The notes under the pieces are model-generated. The model was not told the DNA's origin and searched no databases. It was given only the letters and a program-made list of their open reading frames with translations. Positions 17,494-25,386 of a DNA stretch of 64,000 bases are shown piece by piece. How positions within the stretch are numbered: the first letter of the stretch is position 1; each line of letters starts with the position of its first letter. The stretch is from Cupriavidus sp. IDO. GTDB taxonomy: Bacteria; Pseudomonadota; Gammaproteobacteria; Burkholderiales; Burkholderiaceae. The stretch covers positions 186,001-250,000 of the forward strand of contig NZ_JWMA01000104.1 in the NCBI RefSeq assembly GCF_000812465.1. The letters run 5' to 3'. Both the position numbers and the translations under genes were made by a program.

Positions 17494-17714
17494 AGATCGA
17501 CAACCTCATCACCATGGCCAACCAGATTGGCAGCTTTTTCGAGGCGATGCCGGATCGCGAGGAAGCGGTCTCGGATATCGCCGGGCATATCAAGCGGTTC
17601 TGGGAGCCGCGGATGCGGCGGGCCTTGCTTGGACATGTGGATGCTGATGGCGGTGATGGGCTGATGGAGATTGTGAGGGAGGCGGTGGGGAGGTATCGGG
17701 GGGTTTTGGAGTAA
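17490..17714 (+). CDS. fdsD: formate dehydrogenase delta subunit
   Basis: A 74-residue FdsD protein (MKIDNLITMANQIGSFFEAM, then IAGHIKRFWEPRMRRAL). In other bacteria this small protein is needed for formate dehydrogenase assembly or maturation with FdsC. Its start overlaps the fdsC stop. The last codons (GGGRYRGVLE-like, GGG/AGG/TAT-rich DNA) show looser codon use than the rest of the operon. It is the last gene of the operon; a structured repeat element starts within about 20 bases. Confidence 0.93.
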   Translation: MKIDNLITMANQIGSFFEAMPDREEAVSDIAGHIKRFWEPRMRRALLGHVDADGGDGLMEIVREAVGRYRGVLE

Positions 17715-17731
17715 TTGATTGGCTCTGGCTC

Positions 17732-17838
17732 TGGCTTGGCGCTGTCGTAGGTCGACGGTCCCGTTTCGCCCTGCCGGGCGAGTTACTTTCTGACGGCGCC
17801 AGAAAGTAACCAAAAAGCGCCTGCCAAGAACGACCCGC
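17732..17838. repeat. structured intergenic repeat, copy A
   Basis: The segment carries TTGGCGCTGTCG, a GTCGAC and the TTTCGCCCTGCCGGGCGA block shared with copy B at 36.8 kb. Then follows a perfect hairpin GTTACTTTCT (17782-17791) / AGAAAGTAAC (17801-17810) around GACGGCGCC, followed by CAAAAAGCGCC as in copy C at 41.4 kb. It sits directly after fdsD and may also act as the operon terminator. Confidence 0.7.
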
Positions 17839-17853
17839 GACCGTAATGCCCCA

Positions 17854-18549
17854 TCACCTCAACCTCAACGGCTCCAACAACGCACTGGCATACTGACCAC
17901 GCGAAATCTTCCCCAACTCCAGCATCCGATGCAGGATATAAGCCTGCCGCTGCCGCGCCCTCCGCGGATTGACCACCGGGTTGTTCGCCGACGGCGCCTT
18001 GGGCAACCCGGCCAGCATCGCACTCTCCGCCAGCGTCAGCCGGGAAAGCGGCTTGCCGAAGTAGGTCTGCGCCGCATCGGCAAATCCATACGCCCCCTGT
18101 CCAAGGTAGATCTTGTTCATGTACAGCTCAAGGATCTCATCCTTGCTCATCGCATGCTCGATGCGATAGGACAGCAGCACTTCGTACAGCTTGCGGGTAT
18201 AGGTCTTGTCACGTGACAGGAAGAAATTGCGCGCCACCTGCATGGTGATGGTGGATGCGCCCTGCGAGAGTTCGTCAGAGAGATTCGCGACGCCCGCACG
18301 GATGACGCCAACGTAGTCGATGCCGTCATGCAGATAGAAGCGCTCGTCTTCAATGGCCACTACGGCTTCCGTCAGCTCGCGTGGAAACCGGCCGATGGGA
18401 ACGTAGTCAGGCGTGCTGCGGAACGAAGTCAGTGCATCAAGCGATGGCAACTGCCGGTTCGCTGCCAGCACGGCAACGGTGGCAAGCAGCGCGCCGCCGA
18501 CTACCGTCAGCAGCGCCAGCTTGAAAAAGGTGGAAATGAGGCGCTTCAT
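17854..18549 (-). CDS. peptidoglycan glycosyltransferase, GT51 only
   Basis: A 231-residue protein with an N-terminal membrane anchor (about 7-27) and a GT51 transglycosylase domain that polymerises lipid II in the periplasm. Motif 1 is AIEDERFYLHDGID with the catalytic Glu; others are QGASTITMQVARN, LYMNKIYLGQGAYGF and LAGLPKAPSANNP. The sequence resembles the N-terminal part of class A penicillin-binding protein 1A, down to NPRRARQRQAYILHRM, and stops where the PBP1A linker begins. It therefore lacks the transpeptidase. It may be a monofunctional enzyme or a truncated PBP1A copy. ATG 18549 is used; the ribosome site is weak. Confidence 0.8.
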   Translation of the reverse strand: MKRLISTFFKLALLTVVGGALLATVAVLAANRQLPSLDALTSFRSTPDYVPIGRFPRELTEAVVAIEDERFYLHDGIDYVGVIRAGVANLSDELSQGASTITMQVARNFFLSRDKTYTRKLYEVLLSYRIEHAMSKDEILELYMNKIYLGQGAYGFADAAQTYFGKPLSRLTLAESAMLAGLPKAPSANNPVVNPRRARQRQAYILHRMLELGKISRGQYASALLEPLRLR

Positions 18550-18584
18550 GCCGCGTATTGTGCCAGCCCCGCAGGGCACTGGCA

Positions 18585-18761
18585 TCAAGCTTGCGGCAGC
18601 GGCACGGGCACCTTCAGCGATTGCGCGAGCTGCTCGCGATTGCGCCAGATCGCCGGATGATGTCCAGATGCGGCCGACTCTTCCGCGTCACCTGCGGTCT
18701 GGTTGCGCAAGGTGATGCATACGTCGGGGCGATCTGAAATAATTGAGCGGTGAGGAAGGTT
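18585..18761 (-). other. open, coding-like stretch without a clear start
   Basis: Upstream of the GT51 gene on the same strand a frame stays open for 59 codons and ends TGA at 18585. It reads RPDVCITLRNQTAGDAEES and later HPAIWRNREQLAQSLKVP, with GC-rich third positions in its second half. No ATG or GTG start with a ribosome site is present; the frame is closed by TAA at 18762. It may be the 3-prime end of a decayed gene or a small gene with an unusual start (an ATT pair lies at 18743-18748). Unrecognised. Confidence 0.3.
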
Positions 18762-18917
18762 TTAGTTTGTGGCCTGAAAGCGGGCCTGGATGCCGAAACG
18801 CTGCGCAAGGCGTTGGCAGCGCATGCCGACATACGCGATGTGGAAATGGTGCGTTCGGGTGACCCGGAGCGTCCGTGGGCGTGGGCCGGCGTCGCGGCCA
18901 GCGCGATGACCGTGTAG
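18750..18917 (+). pseudogene. RRM-like RNA-binding protein remnant
   Basis: A GTG-initiated frame of 55 codons reads RKVLVCGLKAGLDAETLRKA, then DIRDVEMVRSGDPERPWAW. This looks like the first half of an RNA-recognition-motif fold. A TAG at 18915-18917 interrupts it, but the same frame continues with KLVARLDGRYREET, which fits the second half of such a domain. The gene therefore seems inactivated by one nonsense codon. The remaining codons run into the next gene start. Family assignment is by pattern only and is tentative. Confidence 0.4.
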
Positions 18918-18963
18918 AAGCTGGTGGCGCGCCTGGACGGCCGTTACAGAGAAGAGACAGACA

Positions 18964-19791
18964 ATGATCAGGCAATGGTTCGCATGGACGGGATTCCCGA
19001 TGGGTTCCGGCATGCATGCTCACGCGGTGGTGCCGCAAGCCCCCGCGGCAATTGACGGCGAACTGGGACTCGAGACCATCAGCAACGCGCGCGACCTCGG
19101 CGGACTGGCGGGCGCCGATGGCCGGCGCGTGCGCCGGGGCAGGCTTTATCGCAGCGGCAATCCCGCGCTGGCCAGCAGCGCCGATATCGAGCGCCTGGAT
19201 GCGCTCGGTCTCGACATCGTGGTGGACTTCCGTTCGCCCGGGGAGAAGTCTCCGGACGAAACCGGCTTTGGCGAGCGCTTCAATTGGGTCGCCGTGCCGG
19301 TGCTGGAGGGCAGCATGGCGATGGACGTGCTGATGCCGCGCCTGCGCGACAGCACGCCGGAGCAGGTGGATGCGTTCATGCTGGAGGTCTACCGCGATTT
19401 CCCGGTGCGCTATCGCGATGCGTTCGGCGGCTTCATGCAGACCGCGCAGTCGGGCAAGACCCTGATGTTCCACTGCACGGCGGGCAAGGACCGCACCGGC
19501 TTTGCATCGATGCTGCTGCTGTCGGCCTTGGGCGTGGCACCGGATGACATCCTTGCCAACTATCTCGAATCGAACCGCCGCAACCAGCGCTTCAACCAGG
19601 CCGCGCTGGCCCGCATCGCCGAATTCGGCATCCGGCCCGAGGTCATCATGCCGTTGCTTGAGGTTCGTCCCGATTATCTCGCCGCCTCGGTGCAGACCAT
19701 CGAGCGCACCTACGGCAACATCGATGCCTACCTGTCGCGCGGGCTGGGCATCGATGTCCAGCGCCTGCGCGCGCACTACCTGGAAGACTGA
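18964..19791 (+). CDS. tyrosine/serine protein phosphatase (Y_phosphatase3 family)
   Basis: A 275-residue protein-tyrosine phosphatase. The catalytic P-loop is HCTAGKDRTG with C171. The N-terminal NARDLGGLAGADG and RRGRLYRSGNPAL motifs and the DFRSPGEKSPDE general-acid region are standard for the MptpB-like family. The C-terminal YGNIDAYLSRGLGI segment is also typical. The start could be ATG 18964 or the later ATG 19012; GAAGAG upstream mildly supports the first. It stands alone between remnants. Its substrate is unknown. Confidence 0.85.
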   Translation: MIRQWFAWTGFPMGSGMHAHAVVPQAPAAIDGELGLETISNARDLGGLAGADGRRVRRGRLYRSGNPALASSADIERLDALGLDIVVDFRSPGEKSPDETGFGERFNWVAVPVLEGSMAMDVLMPRLRDSTPEQVDAFMLEVYRDFPVRYRDAFGGFMQTAQSGKTLMFHCTAGKDRTGFASMLLLSALGVAPDDILANYLESNRRNQRFNQAALARIAEFGIRPEVIMPLLEVRPDYLAASVQTIERTYGNIDAYLSRGLGIDVQRLRAHYLED

Positions 19792-19825
19792 GCGGCGGGC
19801 GGCCGGCCGCCTGCTTCCCAGGCCG

Positions 19826-20107
19826 TTACAGCTTGCCGCACTCGCCGATGCCGGCGGTGAAGACCAGGCCGTCGAGCCCCCCCAGCGTGACCGCCAGTTT
19901 GCCGATTTCCTGCGCGGCACGGTATGCGTAGAAATCGATCGCGAGCCGTGTGCACGGTTCTTCGCTTGCCAGCAGCGCACGCATGTCGCTGCTGACCCCC
20001 GAAATCCCTTTCAATCCAGAGTCTTGGTACAGCATCGCCTGGATGTCGCTGGCGGTCATGCCTTGCTGCGCCAGCCACAGCACCGCGCCAGGATCGTTGG
20101 GATTACC
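19826..20107 (-). pseudogene. acetate kinase (ackA) internal fragment
   Basis: About 94 codons on the minus strand read GNPNDPGAVLWLAQQGM, SGLKGISGVSSDMRALL, IDFYAYRAAQEIGKLA and LGGLDGLVFTAGIGE, matching the C-terminal half of acetate kinase. The fragment lacks the N-terminal half and the C-terminal end; after GIGE it diverges to CGKL and a stop. It is wedged between the phosphatase and modE and partly overlaps the modE promoter region. It is a decayed remnant of acetate/phosphotransacetylase metabolism genes, not an active kinase. Confidence 0.82.
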
Positions 20108-20151
20108 ATAGCTGCATTCCGACTCTGGCGCGCTGCCTCGCAGGTAGCGCC

Positions 20152-20952
20152 ATGCTTTCAATGCTCGAACTCGAAGGCGCGATCTGGTTCCGGTCCGGCT
20201 CACGGGATTGGGGCGGCAAGGATCGCATTGCCCTGCTGGCAGCGATTGGCGAACACGGCTCCATCACTGCGGCTGCGCGCGCGGTCGGCATCAGCTACAA
20301 GGCAGCGTGGGATGCCATCGACGCGATGAACAACAGCGCCGGCGAGCCGCTGGTCGTGCGCGCGGCAGGCGGCAAGGGCGGCGGCGGCACGCACCTGACC
20401 GAGCGAGGCCAGCAGCTCATCCGCACCTACCGCGCGCTCGAGGACGAGCACCGGCGCTTCGTGGCCCACCTCGGCCGTCTTGGCGAAGCGGCAGCCGACG
20501 ATCTCCACCTGATAAGGCGATTCATGATCAAGACCAGTGCCCGCAACAAGCTTTTCGGCCACGTCGCCAGTGTGCACGGCGGCGCGGTCAACGATGAAGT
20601 CACGCTGGCCCTGCCGGGCGGCCAGAAGATCGTGGCGACCATCACGCATGAGAGCGTCGAGACGCTGGAACTGAAGCAGGGCGCGGAAGCGTTTGCGCTG
20701 GTAAAGGCATCGTCGGTGCTGATCGGATTGCCTGACCCGGCGGCGCGGCTCTCCGCGCGCAATCAGCTGCCTGGCGTGGTCTCCCGCGTGGTGCCGGGGG
20801 CGGTGAATGCGGAAGTCGTGCTCGACCTGGACGGCGGCGGCACGGTCGCTGCCATCATCACGAACGGCAGTGTGGATGAACTCGGGCTGGCGCCCGGCGT
20901 GCGGGCGCTGGCGATCTTCAAGGCGTCCAGCGTGATATTGGGTGTGAGCTGA
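20152..20952 (+). CDS. modE: molybdate-responsive regulator ModE
   Basis: A 266-residue ModE. The N-terminal winged HTH (about 10-110) contains GSITAAARAVGISYKAAWDA. Two tandem Mop (TOBE) molybdate-binding domains follow (about 125-190 and 197-264), each beginning SARN(K/Q)L and ending in ALVKASSVLIGL or AIFKASSVILGV. When molybdate is bound, ModE represses the uptake operon. It faces modCBA with the CYTH gene between them, and a matching operator is present before modA. An ATG nine bases downstream is an alternative start. Confidence 0.95.
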   Translation: MLSMLELEGAIWFRSGSRDWGGKDRIALLAAIGEHGSITAAARAVGISYKAAWDAIDAMNNSAGEPLVVRAAGGKGGGGTHLTERGQQLIRTYRALEDEHRRFVAHLGRLGEAAADDLHLIRRFMIKTSARNKLFGHVASVHGGAVNDEVTLALPGGQKIVATITHESVETLELKQGAEAFALVKASSVLIGLPDPAARLSARNQLPGVVSRVVPGAVNAEVVLDLDGGGTVAAIITNGSVDELGLAPGVRALAIFKASSVILGVS

Positions 20953-20966
20953 AAGGCCCCGGCATC

Positions 20967-21506
20967 ATGTCAAGAAACGTGGAAATCAAGGCGCGAATCC
21001 CCAGCGTGGAAGCCATCCAGCCACGCGCGGCCGGCATCGCAGATCATGGCCCGGAACTGATCCACCAGGACGATACCTTCTTCCCCTGCACCAACGGACG
21101 ACTGAAATTGCGGGCATTTGGTTCGGGACACGGCGAGCTGATCTTCTACGCACGCGCAGACGAAGCCGGGCCGAAAGAGAGCTTCTACATCCTCTCGCCC
21201 ACGGCAGCGCCCGACACCCTGCGCGCGGCGCTGACCGCCGCGCATGGGCAGGGCGGACGCGTGCGCAAAGTGCGCACGCTGTTCATGGCTGGCCGCACGC
21301 GCGTGCACCTTGACCGCGTGGAAGGGCTTGGCGACTTCCTCGAACTGGAGGTCGTGCTGGCCGACGATGAAAGCGTGGAAGACGGCATTGCCGAGGCCCA
21401 TGTGCTGCTGGGCAAGCTCGGCATCGATGCCGGCAGCCTGATCGAAGGCGCGTACGTGGATCTGCTGCGCGAGGCTCAGGCCACGCGCGCCGACAAGGGC
21501 GCGTAG
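20967..21506 (+). CDS. CYTH-domain protein (class IV adenylate cyclase-like)
   Basis: A 179-residue CYTH-superfamily protein. The N-terminal EIKAR motif (E6, K8 of the ExExK pattern, with one acidic residue missing), the DTFF and GRLKLR strands, and FLELEVVL are characteristic of the triphosphate-tunnel fold. Members hydrolyse tripolyphosphate or thiamine triphosphate, or make cAMP; the activity here cannot be fixed. It starts 14 bases after modE, so cotranscription is likely. Its 3-prime end overlaps the convergent modC by 31 bases. Confidence 0.85.
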   Translation: MSRNVEIKARIPSVEAIQPRAAGIADHGPELIHQDDTFFPCTNGRLKLRAFGSGHGELIFYARADEAGPKESFYILSPTAAPDTLRAALTAAHGQGGRVRKVRTLFMAGRTRVHLDRVEGLGDFLELEVVLADDESVEDGIAEAHVLLGKLGIDAGSLIEGAYVDLLREAQATRADKGA

Positions 21507-22198
21507 ACCGGCGGATGCTGCTTGCTGGTACCGCTGCCGAAGATCCGGCCGTCGCGGATTTCCAGCACGTGGTCGCCCAGCGCTTCCACATCCGCCGGAT
21601 CGTGCGAGATCACCAGCATCGGCACGTCGAGGCTGGCCTGCAGCGCGCGCAGCTCGGCGCGCATGCGGCTGCGCAGGGCAGGGTCCAGCGCGGAGAACGG
21701 CTCGTCCAGCAGCACGATGTCGGGCCGCGCCACCAGCGCGCGCGCCAGCGCCACGCGCTGCTTCTGCCCGCCCGAGATTTCCGCGGGATAGTTGCCGACG
21801 ATCTCGCGCAGGCCGAAGGCGTCGATCCAGCGCACGGCCTCCGGATGCGTGCCGTTGCGGCGCGGATTGCGCCATCCTTTCGAGAGCCCGAACGCGATGT
21901 TCTGCCCCACGGTCAGGTGCGGGAACAGCGCATATTCCTGGAACAGGTAGGCCACTCGGCGCTCTTGGGGACGCACGTTGATGCCGGCGTCGGCATCGAA
22001 CAGGGTGCGGTCGTTAAGGACGATGCGGCCGCTGTCCGGCATCAGCAGCCCGGCAATCGCGCGCAGTGTCAGGCTCTTGCCCGCGCCCGAAGGGCCGAAC
22101 AACGCAATGCGGCGGCTGTCGGAGTCGAAGGCGATATCGAGCGAGAACTGGCGGTCGGCCGAGGTCATGCGCTTGCGGATGCTGACTTGCATGCTCAT
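21476..22198 (-). CDS. modC: molybdate ABC transporter ATP-binding protein
   Basis: A 240-residue ATPase of the molybdate importer. Walker A is GPSGAGKS (35-42), the signature ISGGQKQRV, Walker B IVLLDEP followed by FSALD, and the switch region SHDPADVEALGD. It is about 110 residues shorter than E. coli ModC and lacks the C-terminal Mop regulatory domain; such short forms are known in other bacteria. It follows modB by seven bases. The last 31 bases overlap the CYTH gene on the other strand. Confidence 0.93.
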   Translation of the reverse strand: MSMQVSIRKRMTSADRQFSLDIAFDSDSRRIALFGPSGAGKSLTLRAIAGLLMPDSGRIVLNDRTLFDADAGINVRPQERRVAYLFQEYALFPHLTVGQNIAFGLSKGWRNPRRNGTHPEAVRWIDAFGLREIVGNYPAEISGGQKQRVALARALVARPDIVLLDEPFSALDPALRSRMRAELRALQASLDVPMLVISHDPADVEALGDHVLEIRDGRIFGSGTSKQHPPVYAPLSARVA

Positions 22199-22205
22199 GG
22201 GCGGC

Positions 22206-22922
22206 TCACTGTGACGCGCGGGAACGGCGCAGGCGGCCGCGCTCGTAGATTTCGGCCGGATTGCGCGCGGCAGCGGGCACCAGCCTGCCAGCTACCACCA
22301 GCAGCAGCACGCAGGTGACTGACGTGACCAGCACCAGCAGGTTGGCGGTGTTGTCGTCGCCAGCCTGCACGGCTTCGTAGATGGCGACCGACAGCGTCTG
22401 GGTGCGCCCGGGCAGGTTGCCGGCGACCATCAGCGTGGCGCCGAACTCGCCCAGCGCGCGGGCAAAGGCCAGCAGCACGCCGGCAACGATGCCGCGCGCG
22501 GCCAGCGGCAGCGTGACGCGGAAGAAGATGCCGGCCTCGGGCACGCCCAGCACGCGGGCGGCGTTCTCCAGCTGATGGTCCACGCCTTCAAACGCGGCCC
22601 GCGCAGATTTCAGCACCAGCGGAAACGCCACGATGGTCGAGGCCAGCACCGCGCCTTGCCAGGTGAAGACCAGTTCGATGCCCAGCTTGTCCAGCCACTC
22701 GCCGAACACGCCGCGGCGCCCGACCAGCACCAGCAGGTAGTAGCCAAGGACGGTAGGCGGCAGCACCAGCGGCAGCGTCAGCACGGCATCGACCACGTCG
22801 CGCGCGGGCGAACGCCAGCGTGCCAGCGCGTAGGCGGTGGCGACGCCCAGCACGGTGTTCAGCGCGGTGGCCCAGCCTGCCACCTTGAGCGACAGCAGCA
22901 GCGGTACCCAGACGGCGTCCAT
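22206..22922 (-). CDS. modB: molybdate ABC transporter permease
   Basis: A 238-residue inner-membrane permease with five to six hydrophobic helices. The ATP-binding-protein contact loop is around NAARVLGVPEAGIFFRVTLP, containing the EAA-type pattern, and LAFARALGEFGATLMVAGNLPG is the ModB hallmark. It lies between modA (19-base gap) and modC (seven-base gap), completing modABC. The C-terminal RRSRASQ is basic and cytoplasmic. Confidence 0.95.
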   Translation of the reverse strand: MDAVWVPLLLSLKVAGWATALNTVLGVATAYALARWRSPARDVVDAVLTLPLVLPPTVLGYYLLVLVGRRGVFGEWLDKLGIELVFTWQGAVLASTIVAFPLVLKSARAAFEGVDHQLENAARVLGVPEAGIFFRVTLPLAARGIVAGVLLAFARALGEFGATLMVAGNLPGRTQTLSVAIYEAVQAGDDNTANLLVLVTSVTCVLLLVVAGRLVPAAARNPAEIYERGRLRRSRASQ

Positions 22923-22941
22923 GGTATGGCGATCGTCCCAG

Positions 22942-23742
22942 TCAGGGCTTCTGGAAGCCGTAGCGCGCCAGGATGGCCTGGCCTTCCGGCGACATGACGT
23001 AGCTGACGAAGCTCGCGGCCGGCGCAGCCTGCTTCGTCTGGCTCGTGACGGCGATCGGATAGGTCACCGGCGTGCGGCTCGGCACGCGCACGGCGACCTT
23101 CACCTTGTCCGGCATGACGGCCGCATCGGTGGCGAAGACAAAGCCTGCCTCGACCTCGCCGCGCGCCACGTAGTCCAGGCTCTGGCGCACGTTCTGCGCC
23201 GGCACGCCCTTGGCGGACACGGCGTCCCACAGGCCGGCGGCTTCCAGCGCCCCCTTGGTATAGCGGCCCACCGGCACGGATGCCGGATTGCCGTAGGCCA
23301 CGCGCTTCACCTCGGGCCGGGCCAGGTCCTGCAGAGCGCTGATATTGAGCTTGCTGTCGGCTGGCACGATCAGCACCACCTGGTTGGCGGCAAAGTCGTG
23401 CCGGGTGGCGTGATTAACCACTTTCTCGGCCTCGGCCTTGTTCATGGCCTCCTGGTCGGCCGAAGCAAAGACATCGGCCGGCGCGCCCTTGACGATCTGC
23501 TGCATCAGCACGTCCGACGCCCCGAAGTTCAGCACGACCTTGGTGCCGGGGTGGCCCCGCTCGTACGATTCGGCCAGCGACTTGAATGCGTTGGTCAGGC
23601 TCGCGGCGGCGGAGACGACCAGGTCGGCGCCGAAGGCGGGCGGCGCAGCCAGCGCGAGCGCGGCAATGGCGGCGCTGGCCAGGTGGGCGGCGCGGCGCGC
23701 GAAAGCAGGGCGGTCGGAGCGGGCGAGACGTCGGCTGAACAT
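22942..23742 (-). CDS. modA: molybdate-binding periplasmic protein
   Basis: A 266-residue ModA. The ATG at 23742 has AGGAAT upstream and gives a signal peptide (MFSRRLARSD, hydrophobic AAIAALALAAPPAFGA). The mature protein has the ligand-binding motifs VVSAAASLTNAF, NFGASDVLMQQI and GAPADVFASADQ that coordinate the oxyanion in ModA. Codons upstream of 23742 overlap the ModE operator and are not coding. First gene of modABC. It supplies Mo for FdsA and probably IorB. Confidence 0.95.
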   Translation of the reverse strand: MFSRRLARSDRPAFARRAAHLASAAIAALALAAPPAFGADLVVSAAASLTNAFKSLAESYERGHPGTKVVLNFGASDVLMQQIVKGAPADVFASADQEAMNKAEAEKVVNHATRHDFAANQVVLIVPADSKLNISALQDLARPEVKRVAYGNPASVPVGRYTKGALEAAGLWDAVSAKGVPAQNVRQSLDYVARGEVEAGFVFATDAAVMPDKVKVAVRVPSRTPVTYPIAVTSQTKQAAPAASFVSYVMSPEGQAILARYGFQKP

Positions 23743-23814
23743 TGGGCGATTCCTGGGGTTAAGGAGGGCGGGCAAGGGAATATGCCGCCGCGAGGCCTGA
23801 TATGTACTGTCAGG

Positions 23815-23838
23815 CGCAATATAAGTCTGTATATAGCG
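23815..23838 (-). promoter_or_regulatory. ModE operator upstream of modA
   Basis: Read on the minus strand the site is CGCTATATA-N6-TATATTGCG, an almost perfect dyad. It matches the E. coli ModE consensus of two TATATA-type half sites flanked by CG and separated by six bases. It lies 73 bases before the modA start, where it would overlap the promoter. Mo-bound ModE, encoded 3 kb away, is the expected ligand. Confidence 0.85.
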
Positions 23839-23995
23839 GGGCGTCAATGATGCGCCATGACGCGTGACCTGGGTATTCCGGAACTCGGAAGTGGCGTATC
23901 AGCGGCGCCGCATACCGGGCGGCCGTTGTGCCGGCTGGCAGCGGGAAACGGAAGCGGATTTCGGCGCGCCGCCTTTCCGGCGCGCCGACCCGGGT

Positions 23996-24190
23996 TCAGG
24001 CCGGCGGGGAGCCGTCCTTGAACAAGGTTTTCAACTGGGCGCGCAGCTCAGGGGTGTCCTGATGCTGGTGCACCGCCACGGCATGCTGGACCGCGGCTTC
24101 GAGCAGTTCGCCTTCACTGTCGGCGCTCAGCGCCACGGTGCAGTTGTTCTCGCTCGGGTAGTCGCGGCAATCGATGTACTTGCGTCCCAT
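23996..24190 (-). CDS. DUF1059-type small protein
   Basis: A 64-residue protein (MGRKYIDCRDYPSENNCTVA, then LSADSEGELLEAAVQHAVAVH). The CRDYPSENNCT start and VQHAVAVHQHQD helix are characteristic of the DUF1059 family of small cytoplasmic proteins of unknown function. The ATG at 24190 is preceded by CAGGAGG at ideal distance. It is monocistronic, 62 bases before the next gene on that strand begins to end. The two cysteines may bind a metal. Confidence 0.8.
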   Translation of the reverse strand: MGRKYIDCRDYPSENNCTVALSADSEGELLEAAVQHAVAVHQHQDTPELRAQLKTLFKDGSPPA

Positions 24191-24251
24191 ATTGCCTCCT
24201 GACACCGGCCCGGCGGCCGGCGTCTTGAAGTATAGGGCGCGGGGCGGGGCT

Positions 24252-25193
24252 TCAGATGACTGGCGTGACCACCTTGCCGGTAGCGAGGAATGCCTCAAGG
24301 TTCCGCAGCGTCAGCGCCGTCATGGCGGCACGGGTTTCGTGCGTGCCGCTGGCCATATGCGGCGCCAGCACGATATTGTCGAGCGCCAGCAGCGCGGGCG
24401 GGACATTGGGCTCGTCGCGGAACACGTCGAGCCCGGCGCCGCCAAGGCGCTTCCCGGCCAGTGCTTCGACCATGGCCGCCTCGTCGATCACGCTGCCGCG
24501 CGAGACATTGACTAGGATGCCCTTCGGCCCGAGCGCATCGATGATCTCGCGCGACACCAGCCCGGCGGTTTCAGGCCCGCCGACACAGGTCACCACAAGG
24601 AAGTCCGACCACGTGGCGAGCGCCTTCAGGTCCGGCTCGTGCCGCCACGGCGCGCCGTCGCGCGGGCGGCGGTTGTGGTACGCAATTTCCATGTCGAAGC
24701 CGCTCGCGCGCCGCGCCACGATCTTGCCGATGCGGCCCAGGCCGAGGATGCCGAGCCTCTTGCCGGAAACGCGCGTGGTGAGCGGGAAGCCGCCTTGCGG
24801 CCAGCGCTGCGCGCGCACGAAGCGGTCGCCAAAGGCAATGCCGCGCGCGGCGTCGATCAGCAGGCCGAAGGCGAGGTCGGCCACGCAGTCATTGAGCACG
24901 TCGGGCGTATTGCTGACCTGGATGCCGCGTGCGCGGGCCGCGTCCAGCGCGATGGAGTCGTAGCCGACGCCAAAGCTGACGATGGCTTCGAGCTTCGGCA
25001 GCGCGGCGATCAGTGCCGCGCTGCAGCCGTGGCGGGCCGACGTCACCACCACGCGCACCTGCCGGCCATGCTCGCGCGCCCATGCCAGCGGCTCGGCCTG
25101 CTGCCACAGCGCTGCCGCGCCGTGCTGTTCCTGCAGCGTATGGTTGGTCTGCGGCGCCAGCGGGCCGACCTGGAGAATCTGGGGAGCGGACAT
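24252..25193 (-). CDS. 2-hydroxyacid dehydrogenase (GhrB/hydroxypyruvate reductase-like)
   Basis: A 313-residue NAD(P)H-dependent D-2-hydroxyacid dehydrogenase. The Rossmann motif is LGILGLGRIGKIVARRASGF. The catalytic triad is suggested by the Arg in NVSRGSVID, the Glu in FRDEPNVPPAL and the His in LAPHMASGTHETR. It probably reduces glyoxylate or hydroxypyruvate, but substrate range is broad in this family. The ATG at 25193 begins the conserved fold (MSAPQILQVGPL); the frame stays open upstream without homology. Confidence 0.9.
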   Translation of the reverse strand: MSAPQILQVGPLAPQTNHTLQEQHGAAALWQQAEPLAWAREHGRQVRVVVTSARHGCSAALIAALPKLEAIVSFGVGYDSIALDAARARGIQVSNTPDVLNDCVADLAFGLLIDAARGIAFGDRFVRAQRWPQGGFPLTTRVSGKRLGILGLGRIGKIVARRASGFDMEIAYHNRRPRDGAPWRHEPDLKALATWSDFLVVTCVGGPETAGLVSREIIDALGPKGILVNVSRGSVIDEAAMVEALAGKRLGGAGLDVFRDEPNVPPALLALDNIVLAPHMASGTHETRAAMTALTLRNLEAFLATGKVVTPVI

Positions 25194-25386
25194 GGGTATG
25201 AAGAAAGCCAGGGGAGGGGATGAGGGCTGGAATCCGGCCGGCAAATGGTAGCGCAAGACCGCAGGCCATGCTGGCGGGCTGCCGTGACCGCGTCACTTAG
25301 AGCGGTATGCCACGGTTTTGCGGGCGCCCGCCGGGTTATGCTCCCTGCCATTCCTTCAATTCGCCGGCGTGTTCCGCAGCTTCGTC

